Positions 47,575 to 57,501 of a DNA stretch of 64,000 bases are shown here, in pieces (the first letter of the stretch is position 1; each line of letters begins with the position of its first letter). The notes below the pieces were generated by a model. It was not told the origin of the DNA and did no database searches. It was given only the letters and a program-made list of their open reading frames with translations. The position numbers and the translations under genes were made by a program. Source of the DNA: Mesomycoplasma ovipneumoniae (GTDB lineage Bacteria; Bacillota_I; Bacilli_A; Mycoplasmatales; Metamycoplasmataceae); the NCBI RefSeq assembly GCF_024758565.1, contig NZ_CP079199.1, positions 124,001 to 188,000 on the forward strand, in the 5' to 3' direction.

Positions 47575-50190
47575 ATGTTCAAAAAAGAAAAAAAAGAGAA
47601 AAATGACTATAAAAATACCGATAAAATTACATTTTTAGAGGAAATTGACAAAGAAAAGGGGCTTAATCAAGAACAAATTGAAAAATCAAAAAATTTTTTT
47701 GGCGAAAATAGACTACCAAAAATTCCGGAAAAATCAATATTTTTCCGTATTTTGTTGCAACTAAAAGAGCCACTTACCTTAGTTTTAATTTTTGTTATTA
47801 TTATTTCGGTTGTCATTAGTTCAGTTTTTGAACATGATTTGCCTTTTTGAGCTAAATTAATTTCCTATCTTGAGCCAGCAGTTATTGCTTTAATTATTGC
47901 AATTAATGTTTTTTTCTCATTAGTCCAAGAAACTAAATCAAAAAAAGCAATAGATGCAATTTCAGATCTTAACTCGCCAGTTTCAACACTAATTCGTGAT
48001 GAAAAAAAAATAAGCCTAAAATCTGATGAGATTTTAGTAGGAGATATTCTTGAAGTTAGTTCAGGTGATTTAATTAGCGCCGATGGATTTGTCATTGAAA
48101 ATAAAGAATTATCAGTATCTGAAGCAATTCTTACTGGTGAGTCAACATCAGTTTTTAAAGATGAATTTAAAAATTGGGACGATAAAGCCTCAAAAGTTTA
48201 CAGTGGAACAAGTGTCTTAAATGGACAGGCAAAAATTTTAGTCTCAGATGTTGGTCAGAATACTGAACTTGGAAAAATTGCTTCGCTTGTAACAAAAACA
48301 GCCGAATTAGAATCCCCACTTCAGAAAAAAATTGCTAAATTTTCAAAAATTATCACTTTTATTGCCGCATTTTTAGCAATTTCTTTCTTTTTTATTTACA
48401 TATTTTTGGTTGAAAATGGTGATTTTAACCAATCAAAACATGCTGTTATAATATCACTTTCACTAGCAATTGGCTTTATTCCCGAGGGTTTGATTCCGCT
48501 TGTTACTATAAATTTGATTATTGGTGTTAAAAAATTAGCAAAAAATAATGCAATTGTCAAAGATTTAAAAACAATTGAAACTCTTGGAGCAGTTTCGATT
48601 GTTTGTTCAGATAAAACTGGGACAATAACTGAAAATAAAATGCAAATTAAGGAAATTTATTATCACCAAATTGAATCAAAAAATTTCTGGACACAAGCTG
48701 TTTTAAATACAACCGCATATAGTTTTTTTGATAAGTCAGTTGAAAAATACTACGGTGATCCTGAGGAAATTTTAATTTTACAAAAGGCAAAAACTTTTGA
48801 AATTCAAAAAGAAGTAATTGAAAAACAACACAAATTTTTAGACAAAATTGTCTTTAACTCCAAACTCAAATTTTCAGCTACTTTTTATGAAATTGACAAC
48901 AAAAAGTTTCTTTTTATCAAAGGCGCTCCTGAAATTATTTTTAAAAAGGCAGACAATTTAGACCCTATTTTAGAAGAGAAATTAACCCAAATGCAAAATT
49001 TAGGATATCGTATTTTTGCATTTGGGTATCGTGAAATTGAAAATGAACTTCAACCTAATGAAAATCTAGAAAAATATGTAAAAAACATAAATATTTCAGG
49101 ACTTGTATGTTTTCAAGACCCACCACGAAAAGAAATTAAACCAATTGTTAAAGATCTTTTAGATGCAGAAATTAAAACAATAATGATAACAGGAGACAAT
49201 TTTCACACCGCCTCATCAATTGCAAAAAATGTTGAAATTTTAGGCCCAGAATCACTTGCAACAGGCAACCCTGATTGAAAAAAAGATGACTTTTGGCGTG
49301 AAAATGTTGAAAAATTTCACCTTTATTCACGTGTTCAACCTGAAGATAAATTAGAAATTGTCGGTGCACTACAATCAAAAAAACATGTTGTTGCTATGTT
49401 AGGCGACGGAGTTAACGATGCTCCATCACTAAAAAAAGCCGATGTTGGTTTTGCAATGGGAATAACTGGTTCACAAGTTTCAAAACAAGTTGCAAATGTT
49501 GTTTTAGCTGATGATAATTTTAAAACCCTTTATCAAGCAATAAAAATTGGCCGTAATATTGTTGCAAATATTAAAAAACTGTTTGTTTTTTTACTTGTAG
49601 CTAATTTTTCAATGCTTATATCAGTTATTTTTGCAACCTTACTTTTTAAGGAACAAATTTTTACATCGCTACAAATACTTTGAATAAATGTTGTTTCTGA
49701 AACTTTCGGTGGGATTGCCCTTGGTCTTACAAATATTTCAAAAAATGTTATGAATAAAGGCTTTTTAAACGAAAATAAATCACTTTTTAATAAAAAACTT
49801 ATTTTTAGCATAATGTTTTGAGCAATTTTCATCTCATTTTTAGCACTGCTAAGTTTTTGAATCACAAATTCACAAACATTTTCATTTTTAATTATCAGCA
49901 TTAGTCTTTCAAGTCTTTCTTATATACTTGCGGCCGATGAGAATATTTTTAAATATAAATTTGCAGATTTAAAATTTTTACACCTGGGTTTCTTAGCTAG
50001 TTTTGGTTCAATTCTAATTGTTTCCTTTATTCCCGGAATAAATTTTGTTTTTTCCCAAAATGATTTTAGTAACTCAAACTTCCTTATTTTAAAGAATAAT
50101 TATAATTATTTGTTACTTTTAACAATTTTTGCCCCATTTGTATTAGACCAAGTTCTAAAATTTTTTAAAACATACTTTAAAAAATTTTAA
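47575..50190 (+). CDS. P-type cation-transporting ATPase (Ca2+-ATPase-like)
   Basis: 871 residues with TGA Trp codons. The phosphorylation motif CSDKTGTITE holds Asp at about 346; TGES precedes it as actuator loop; KGAPE is the nucleotide site; TGDN and GDGVNDAPSLKKADVG are the hinge motifs. Membrane helix 4 has IPEGLIPLVT, closer to the PEGL of Ca2+ and Na+/K+ pumps than to heavy-metal or Mg2+ types. About ten membrane segments. The exported or imported ion is not certain. It ends base-to-base with the converging tmcAL gene. Confidence 0.9.
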
Positions 50191-51141
50191 TTAATTTTGG
50201 TTTTTTCAACAATCAAGGTCAACTGTGGTTTCGTCAAATTCAGATGGATTTTCAATATTGAACAAAATATACAACATTGTTCGTTTTATGCGCGAATTAG
50301 TGTAACGTTTTGAATTAGTGGCGCTCAAAAAACTATCTAAGTCTGGTTGGTCGATATGTTTTTTGAATAAATTTTCAATTCCTTCTTTTACTAGTCAAAT
50401 TTTTCTTAGTGATTCAGGCGACTTTTGTCGAATAATTTCCTGAAATTTTGGATATAACGAGGCTAACGAACAAACTGGTTGTCTAAATTCCATTGGCGAA
50501 AACTGGGAAATTGACTTATTTTGGCTAATTAATTTTCGCAAGTATGTTGCTGAAGCAAACTTTCCAGTTGGTGTTATTTCATTATAATCAACAGTTCTTT
50601 TAAGACTATATGCTTGAATTGGGTAATTATTTAGCACAATTTGTTTAACATATTCAAATCCAAGAATATCATTAGGGTAAATAATTTTTTGTAAACTAAT
50701 TTTTTCAAGGGCAATTGCTGCTGCATTTGGAAAAGAATTACCTAATTTTAATGCTTTTTTAAGATGAATATTATATTCATCAATGTTATTTTTTCACAAA
50801 TTTGCTAAATTATATAGATTTTGAACATCATTTGATTCTGATCCAAAAATAATTTTGTCTATTTTATGGTCAAAAATTAATTTTAGCGCACCTTGGGCAA
50901 AAATATGAGCAGCTTGACTTGTATATTCAAAAGGCAATCTAATTACAAAATCAGCTCCATATTTTAGTGCTATTTTCTTTTTTGTTTCAAAATTAGCAAG
51001 ACTAATCTCACCTCGTTGGGTGAAATTTCCCCCTAAAATTATGTAAATTTTGTCATTAGGAAAGTTGTTTTTAACATACTCAAGCTGATAAATATGACCA
51101 TTATGAAAAGGATTGTACTCAGCGATAATTGCAATTGCCAT
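50191..51141 (-). CDS. tmcAL: tRNA(Met) cytidine acetate ligase TmcAL
   Basis: 316 residues, slightly shorter than the usual 350-400. The enzyme forms N4-acetylcytidine at the elongator tRNA-Met wobble position from acetate and ATP. The N-terminal nucleotidyltransferase motif [10 protein letters not shown] and the following GGNFTQRG are textbook for the family, and FGSESND is also present. C-terminal truncation against longer relatives is possible. Its stop codon is immediately next to that of the ATPase gene. Confidence 0.85.
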
Positions 51142-51181
51142 TTTTCCTCTTTTTTTAAAAATAGTATTACTTTTAAATTTA

Positions 51182-51212
51182 AAAAAACCTATGAATTTAT
51201 AGGTTATTTTTT
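51182..51212 (-). terminator. Terminator of engB
   Basis: AACCTAT and ATAGGTT with six T afterwards on the reverse strand, overlapping the last codons of engB and lying before tmcAL. Confidence 0.65.
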
Positions 51213-51749
51213 TTCTTGATTAATTATTTGGTGAATTTTATCTAAATTTGTACCAGTTTTTGTCGAAACATTTAAACACTCAAGTGATAAATTTTTACAC
51301 ACTTTTAGCAGTTTTGAACGCTGGGATTGATTTGTTTTATCAATTTTATTAGCTAAAATTTGTACCTTTATATTTAATGAAACCAAAAACTCAATCATAC
51401 TAAAATCAAGATCAGTAAAACCGATTTGACTATCAATTAGTAAAAAAACTAGTAAAATATTGCTATTTTTACTAAAATAATTAAAAATCATTGATTCAAT
51501 TTGATCTTTCTTTGCATGAGAAAGGCGCGCATAGCCATATCCTGGAAGGTCAACGATTAACTTATTTTGACTAGTTTGGTAATAATTTAAAAGCTGAGTT
51601 TTTCCAGGAGTTGACGAAATACGAGCAATTTTTTGCCTTGCTAGCGCATTAATAAGTGAGGATTTACCGACATTTGAACGACCAATAAAAGCAAATTGGT
51701 CTTCAAAATAACATTGTTCCGGGCATGATTTAAGAAATTTTCACATCAT
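51204..51749 (-). CDS. engB: Ribosome-biogenesis GTPase EngB/YsxC
   Basis: 181 residues, normal for the family. G-motifs: GRSNVGKSS (P-loop, about 23-31), [14 protein letters not shown], and NKID. EngB helps assemble the large ribosomal subunit. Two consecutive ATG codons (51749 and 51746) precede a TGA Trp; either may start. It shares its direction with the two secreted paralogue genes upstream, 43 bp away. Confidence 0.93.
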
Positions 51750-51792
51750 ATACTTCTAAAAATTATAAAATTCTTTTGTAATTATGGCTTGT

Positions 51793-53091
51793 CTACCCAA
51801 ATCGACCGCCAGTTTGAGTGATAATACTAATATTTTGATTATTTCCCGTTGTTTGTAACTGTAATTTTTTATTTATTTGATTTCTTCACATCTCGCGAAC
51901 CCGATCTACAGTAGCTTCATTTGGATAAAAACTGGCATAAGAATTAACTCAAAAGCTGATTAAATTTGAAACTGCTTGCGGAGTTTTAACTTCTGGCAAT
52001 TTTTCTAAAAATAATTCCATTTGTGATGCTTTTGTAAATTTGTATTTTTCCAAAAGTTTGTAGGCAAAACTGTGATTCAAATCTGGATCTTTTGCCATAG
52101 ATTTTACCATTTGATCGACTATTTCAATATCAGATGAGGCGTCAATTTCAGGGTTCTTTGAACTTGAAGAGTTAGATTTTGGACTATTCTGATCTGGGTC
52201 ATTTTTTATTGTTTGCGATTTTTGCTCTTCTTTTTGTTGGTGTAATTCTTCGAGTGGTTTTTGGTTTTGAATTTTTTCTTGACTTTCAATTTTAGGGGCA
52301 ATTTCTGTTGGTTTTTGACTTTGAGATTCTATAATTGGTTGTTCAGGCAAATTTTGCACAGGATCACTAGGCAAAGTTAATGGAAATTTTTCCTGAGGTT
52401 CGTTTATTTTTTTGATTTCAGATTCAGCTATTACTTGCGGAGATATAGGCGGATTTTTGGGTTTAGTTTTCTCTTTTGTGTCTAAAATTGATGGTGAAAA
52501 TGGAGTTTTTGGCTTGACATCATTTTTGTCAACTTTTGGAATAACTACAGGCAAATTAGCTGGTTTTTCAGCAGATTTTTGAATTTTTGGACTTTGATCA
52601 CTAGAGGTTGCAAAACCTTTTTTTGAAAGTAAACTTTCAATTTTTTGTTGCTTTTTTTCAGTTTTTGTTAACGAGGCTGCTGTTTTAGACAAAATTATTA
52701 TATTCTTTGGGGCCTTATTAGATTTAAGGCTTGGGGGCAAAGTTAAAGGAGTTTTAATTTGATTATTTTGAGTATGATTGATTAACTTTGAATCAATTTG
52801 GCCTTGTTTTTCCGTTGTTTTTTTAGTATCTAAATCAGAAACATTAGAATTTTTAGCTTCTTTTTTATCCTTATCTAAACCTTGTAAAATTATTGTATCA
52901 GCAATTTGATTTCCAGTTTTTTGTGAATTTACAAGTGAAGGCACCAAGGTACTAACACTAATATTTCCTTTGCGAACTTCATTTTGATTCAAAGGCAGGG
53001 TAGAATTACCTAAACTAAAATAAACTACCGCCCCTACAGAACCAGCAACAACCGGGATAAACCCTAGAGCTAACTTAAATAATTTTGTCAT
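51793..53091 (-). CDS. Pro/Lys/Gln-rich secreted or anchored protein, paralogue 1
   Basis: 432 residues, ending at TAG 51793-51795. MTKLFKLALGFIPVVAGSVGAVVYFSLGN forms a hydrophobic anchor or signal without a lipobox Cys. Residues 40-330 are low complexity, rich in Pro, Lys, Ser, Gln and Glu, and presumably disordered. A folded-looking C-terminal region of about 100 residues (AYKLLEKYKFTKASQMELFLEKLPEV...FWVNSYASFYP) ends in TQTGGRFG. Start, architecture and C-terminal layout match the gene just upstream, so the two are tandem duplicates. No function recognised. Confidence 0.7.
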
Positions 53092-53112
53092 TTTTTCTAC
53101 TTTTATAAATTT

Positions 53113-54369
53113 TTAGGATTTTTTAACACTAGCCGGCGTTACTGGTTGAGCCTCAATTCACTTATCGCTATTTATGTTTGTTTCATCGATAATAAACACA
53201 TGACCGCCTGTTGTTCTATTAAAAGCACCTATTTCTGGAGCTTTAGTAATTGTCAAAACTTTTTGAAGCTCTTTTCTTCAATTTTGGCGAGTAGTATAGG
53301 ATCTTGCTAGCCTAGGATAAAAATGAGCGTAATTATTTTCCCAAAAGATATATAAAAATCCTGCTTCTTCTTTAGTTATTGGTGTTTTTGGGAATCTTTC
53401 TTTAAAAAGTTTCATTTGGTAGTTCTTTTTAAAAACATATTTATAAAGATTCTTTTTTGCTTCACGATATTTCTGAGCATTATCACCTACTGAAGATTTC
53501 AATAATATTTTTAAATCTTCTTGTAATTTATCAATGATTTCATCAACTTCACGCTCTGATTCGGTTGTTGCAGGAGAAATTGAACGGGAAGATGCTGATT
53601 TGGAAATATCACTTTGGGTTTGGGTTTTAGGTTTAGGACTATCTTCTTTGTGCTCAACTTTTGGAGTTTCACTAATAACGATAACTTCAGGAGTTTCTAC
53701 AATTTTTGGTGCTAAAACCGGTTTTACATCTTCATTAGAAACTACAGGAGAAACTAATGGGGTTGAATCTTGAATTTTATCTTCGGTTTGAATTGGTTTT
53801 TGCTTAATTATGACAACTTTTTCAACAATTTCAGAAGATTTTGATGGTGACTTTTCTAAATTCGTTTCCTTTTGGGGTTCTAAAACTGAAATAGAGGAAT
53901 CTTTACTTTCACTAGTTTGAATTTTACTAACTGAAACAGCTTTTTTTGTTTCATCGACTGGTTTTTTGACGGGTTGGGGAAATAGGATTTTTGGTTGTGT
54001 GTCTGATGAATTTTTTGGTAGTTCAGTTTTATTATTAGAAAAAATTATTTTTGGTGTTTTGGTTTTTTTAGTAACTTTAATAGGCTCAGATTTTTGAGAA
54101 TCTTCTAAGACTTCCGGACTTTTTAGAATAATCGTTTCATCATTTTTTACAGTTTCCTGGGTTGATAATTCTTCAGAATTTTGGTTTAATTCAATATTTT
54201 GTGAGTCAGAAAGTGGCGAAAAACGGGTTTCAACTTGAAGTGTTTGACGTGCTAAAGTTGTATCGTCCAAATTAGAAATAGCATTATTAGAAGTCAAATA
54301 AATAGCTGTTCCTGCTGAACCTGCAACAACTGGAACTAATCCAAAAACCAATTTTAAAGATCTTCTCAT
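53113..54369 (-). CDS. Pro/Lys/Ser-rich secreted or anchored protein, paralogue 2
   Basis: 418 residues. MRRSLKLVFGLVPVVAGSAGTAIYLTSNN mirrors the start of paralogue 1. A disordered region (about 35-280) is rich in Ser, Lys, Pro and Val. The C-terminal 130 residues (KKNYQMKLFKERFPKTPITKEEAG, FWENNYAHFYPRL) match paralogue 1, and RTTGGHVF corresponds to its TGGRFG end. This copy goes on for another 22 residues. AGGGGTGAA precedes the ATG. It is 21 bp upstream of paralogue 1, so they share a transcript. Confidence 0.7.
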
Positions 54370-54443
54370 ATTTCACCCCTAGAAACTAAAACCAACACCA
54401 ATAATTTATAATAATACCACGAATATAAAATTATTTGAAAAAA

Positions 54444-54477
54444 TAAAACAGGAATGATTTAGCTCATCCTGTTTGTT
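54444..54477. promoter_or_regulatory. Hairpin in a 412-bp divergent intergenic region
   Basis: AAACAGGA-A-TGA and TCATCCTGTTT form an 11-bp stem with one bulge, between paralogue 2 (leftward) and the coiled-coil lipoprotein gene (rightward). Operator, leader structure or old terminator; not decided. The rest of 54370-54781 is AT-rich with the promoter listed next. Confidence 0.35.
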
Positions 54478-54751
54478 TGATTTACTATATTTATTAATTA
54501 TAAACAAAAAATTTTAAAAAGCAAGCAAAACCTGAAAATTTATTTATATTAATTCTTCAAAGTATTAAAATATTACTAACTTGAAAATAAAACAAAATTA
54601 TGGTAATGCAGTATTTGAACTTCATTTAGTCTACAATTTAAGGATATTTTAGCTATTTTTCAAATTCAACTTATTTGTTAGCAAAAAAATTTTGTTTTTT
54701 GCATAGAGGGTAATAATTTTAGCTAGATTAAAAAAATTGCCATTTTTGTGT

Positions 54752-54757
54752 TATAAT
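54752..54757 (+). promoter_or_regulatory. -10 box of the coiled-coil lipoprotein gene
   Basis: TATAAT preceded by TGT, with GAGGTG 5 bases before the ATG at 54782. The leader is only about 20 nt. Confidence 0.6.
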
Positions 54758-54781
54758 TTAATTTAACTTGTGAGGTGAATT

Positions 54782-56566
54782 ATGAAAAAAATATATCCAA
54801 AAAAATGGTTTTTAGGGGTTTCTTTAAGTTTAATGCCGATTTTTTTTATTGCCGCCGCTTGTGAGCAAAATAACGGTAGTAAAAACATTGATTCAAATAA
54901 TGAGAAAGATAAAGGTTCAGAGCCAATAATTAAAGAAAATCCTAATCCGCCAGAAGAATTAGGTGGAGATAAAACTAAAGGGCAGGGTGATTCTACTCCT
55001 TTTCTTGAAACACAAAAAGGCAAAATTGAATCAGACACTTTTAAATTAATCCAAGAAACAGAAGAACAAAAAGAAAAAATCAAAGAAACAGAAGAACAAA
55101 CAAAACAAATTAAGGAAAAACAAGCAGAAATAAACAAAGAACTTGATAAAATTGAACAAAATCAAGTTTCAACTGATGAACAAGAAAGTGCTAAAATTTC
55201 AGAAAATATCAAGAAAGAAAAAGAAAAACTAGAAATTGAAAAGGAAAAATTAGAAAAACAAAGACAAGAACAAGAAGAAAAACTACTTAAAGAAAAAGAA
55301 CGCCTTTCAAAACTTGAGGAAGAAAAAAGACAAAAAGAACTAGAAAAACAAAAAATAATACTTGAAGAAAATAGACTTCATATTCAAACAGTCAATGATT
55401 TAAATGCTGTTTTAGCAAAAATTCCAAATTCTTTAGAAATAACTGAACAAGAAAAAAAATTATCAAATAATGTTGCAACCGTGCTTTATCATTATAAGCA
55501 AAAACCTTCAACTTTTCATTATGAAAATTTTGTAAAAAAAATTGATAACTTTGACGACCAAAATTATACAATTAGCTTTAATTTTCCTTTTGAGGTTAAA
55601 ACCGTTGAAAATAACAACGACGTTAATCAAAGAAGGCTAGAAAATGTTGAACTTTCAGTGTCAAAAAAGGGTTCAAACACAAAAGTAACAAAGCGAGTGA
55701 ACCTTTTTTGAAATTTAGAACAATCAAAACAAATTCAACAAAATGAAGAGCCAGAATTATACCAAAAAGAATTACGACCTGTTTTTAACAAAATAAGTCC
55801 TTCAATTTTGGCATACGCCTTAGTCAACGCTGATAATCAAGCCGTTTTAAATTCAGTGCTTTTTGGTGATTTTAATGCTGCATTTAGCGAAGTTTCACTT
55901 TCAGTTGGTCTTAAAGATGAATTTTTAGGGATAAAATCACTAAATGATGAGGAAAAATTTTCCTTTGATATTATAAGTGCAACTCCTGATGATGAAAATG
56001 GGACTTTAAAAATTCAAGTCAAAAAAACAAAATTTAAAGAACAAAAAGAACAAATTGGTGATCTTCAAGAATTTACTTTTTCCAATTTAAATAAAAATAA
56101 TAAAGATATAGCTGAATTTGAATTTGAGGTTGACCAACATAAAGTTTGACCTCAAATAAGAGAAAAAAGAATTTTCAAGGACAATAGACATAATAAAAGT
56201 CAACTATCAGAGATTCAAAAGGGACGAATAGCTAAAATAATTTTTGAAAGCCTCTATTTTAAAATAAAAAACCCTGATCCTGAGGTTCTTTTAAAGGAAT
56301 TTTTAATCAAAGATCATATTAAAAATAACCACTTTTTCCCTTATCCACAAATTATTTCCCTAGAATGAGATGACATGATAAATGATGGCCACAAAAAAAT
56401 TGCACTCAAACTAGAAAATAAGAAGTTAATTTACAGTTTTGTTCTAAAATATGCAAATCTTTTACCAAATTCAACGATTACTCCTCAAGATCAGACGCTC
56501 CAATTTTCAGATTACAAAAGCACTGAAATTAAAGGCGAAATTCCCCTTGATCAATTTTTAATTTAA
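54782..56566 (+). CDS. Lipoprotein with coiled-coil segment, function unknown
   Basis: 594 residues with several TGA Trp codons. The signal ends in the lipobox AAAC (Cys27). Residues about 85-200 are Glu/Lys/Gln heptad-like (EEQKEKIKETEEQTKQIKEK and similar), a strong coiled-coil prediction. A globular beta-rich region follows to the end, with alternating segments such as YTISFNFPFEVKTV, ELSVSKKG and FTFSNL. The layout, a stalk holding a domain away from the membrane, suggests a surface protein. It resembles no family I can name. It runs alone and ends before a strong hairpin. Confidence 0.7.
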
Positions 56567-56670
56567 ATAAAATTTTGTAATTTTACCAACAAAATTATCC
56601 TTTTATTTTAAAGCAACAACTAATAAACTAGATGTTAAAATTCTTTTATTTAGGCAATAATTTGTACTTT

Positions 56671-56708
56671 AGACACATTTTTTAGTAAATTTAGTAAAAA
56701 ATGTGTCT
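56671..56708 (+). terminator. Hairpin after the coiled-coil lipoprotein gene
   Basis: AGACACATTTTTT and AAAAAATGTGTCT around a short loop, 105 bases after the stop; no long T run follows. Confidence 0.55.
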
Positions 56709-56738
56709 GGATACTGTTGCAATTATAAATTTTGTTGG

Positions 56739-56781
56739 TAAAAACCACTGTTGGATTTAGTTGCAAAAAAACTTAATTTTT
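56739..56781. repeat. Direct repeat (left) outside MITE-like copy 4
   Basis: Matches 61415-61459, just beyond the right end of the IS1634-like element, over about 43 bases; the seven base differences are all transitions, plus two gaps. Confidence 0.6.
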
Positions 56782-57352
56782 GAGTTTCCCAGTTTGATGG
56801 CAAAAATTCACTTTTTAGCGAATATAAAAATGAAAAAACACCCGTAAATCAGTGTTTTTTACCTAAAATCTTAATTTTTATTATTTTGAAATTAACCCTT
56901 TGCAAAAAAAAAAAAAAATGCTTGGTCTAAGAAAAAAATCTGTTATAATTACAAACACCTAAGAATAATTAATAAATTTTGGAATTGAATTAAGGAGGAA
57001 TTGGTTATGTTTTTGCCATAAAAAAATCAAAAAATGCGAATTATCCATTATATTTTTAAATATGATGGAATGCCTTAAATTTACCCGTTTAGAAATCTAT
57101 AAATTTATGGCTTTTAGTTATTGTTCTTTCAAAACTTCACATATTTTTTTAGGCTCAATGCAAATAAAAACGAGTTTTCTATTTGCATTGAGTTTAAATA
57201 GTAGTTGTATTTTTTTTATGATTTTTGTTGTTTTATCCATAAATTGATTTTTGCAGTGTCTTAAAATAAGTAATTAACTTTTGTCAAAAAAGTTAAAAAA
57301 TCTCGAAAAAACGGACATTTTTTTAAGATTATTTCATCAAACTGGGAAACTC
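56781..57352 (+). mobile_element. Non-autonomous IS1634-related element (MITE-like) copy 4, uninterrupted
   Basis: 572 bp bounded by GAGTTTCCCAGTTTGAT and ATCAAACTGGGAAACTC. The first about 110 and last about 95 bases match the ends of the IS1634-like element at 59519-61414. In between there is no transposase but A15 (56904-56918), TTGGTC -35, TATAAT (56944-56949), AAGGAGGAA, a mini-ORF (57007-57021), a small ORF (57062-57247), and a 13-bp hairpin, CTCAATGCAAATA with its complement (57153-57191). Confidence 0.82.
57062..57247 (+). CDS. Small conserved ORF in the MITE-like element cargo (tentative)
   Basis: 61 codons starting MMECLKFTRLEIYKFMAF. The other three copies keep the first about 30 codons with few changes (D, N or T at position 8; Y or F; H or Y) and then diverge: copies 2 and 3 stop inside the hairpin region, copy 1 reads on. 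No Shine-Dalgarno stands directly before it; the AAGGAGG lies 60 bases upstream before a mini-ORF. It may be a real peptide, or only sequence conserved as RNA or DNA. Confidence 0.25.
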   Translation: MMECLKFTRLEIYKFMAFSYCSFKTSHIFLGSMQIKTSFLFALSLNSSCIFFMIFVVLSIN

Positions 57353-57433
57353 GGGATAACATTAAAATATATAAATTTAGTTTTTATGTCTACCAAATTT
57401 GTTATATTGATCTTAAAATTTAGGCTTAATAAA

Positions 57434-57463
57434 AAATCTCAAGCCTTAAAAACTTGAGATTTC
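57434..57463 (-). terminator. Terminator of the serine-protease lipoprotein gene
   Basis: AAATCTCAAG and CTTGAGATTT form a 10-bp stem, 40 bases beyond the stop on the reverse strand. Confidence 0.7.
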
Positions 57464-57501
57464 CGAGAATTAATTATTTTTTTACTTTAACTTTTTAAGT
57501 A

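Noticed and set aside
57153-57191. Element hairpin read as a simple terminator
   Set aside because: No T run follows it and the conserved sequence continues for another 150 bp to the inverted repeat, so termination is not the obvious role.
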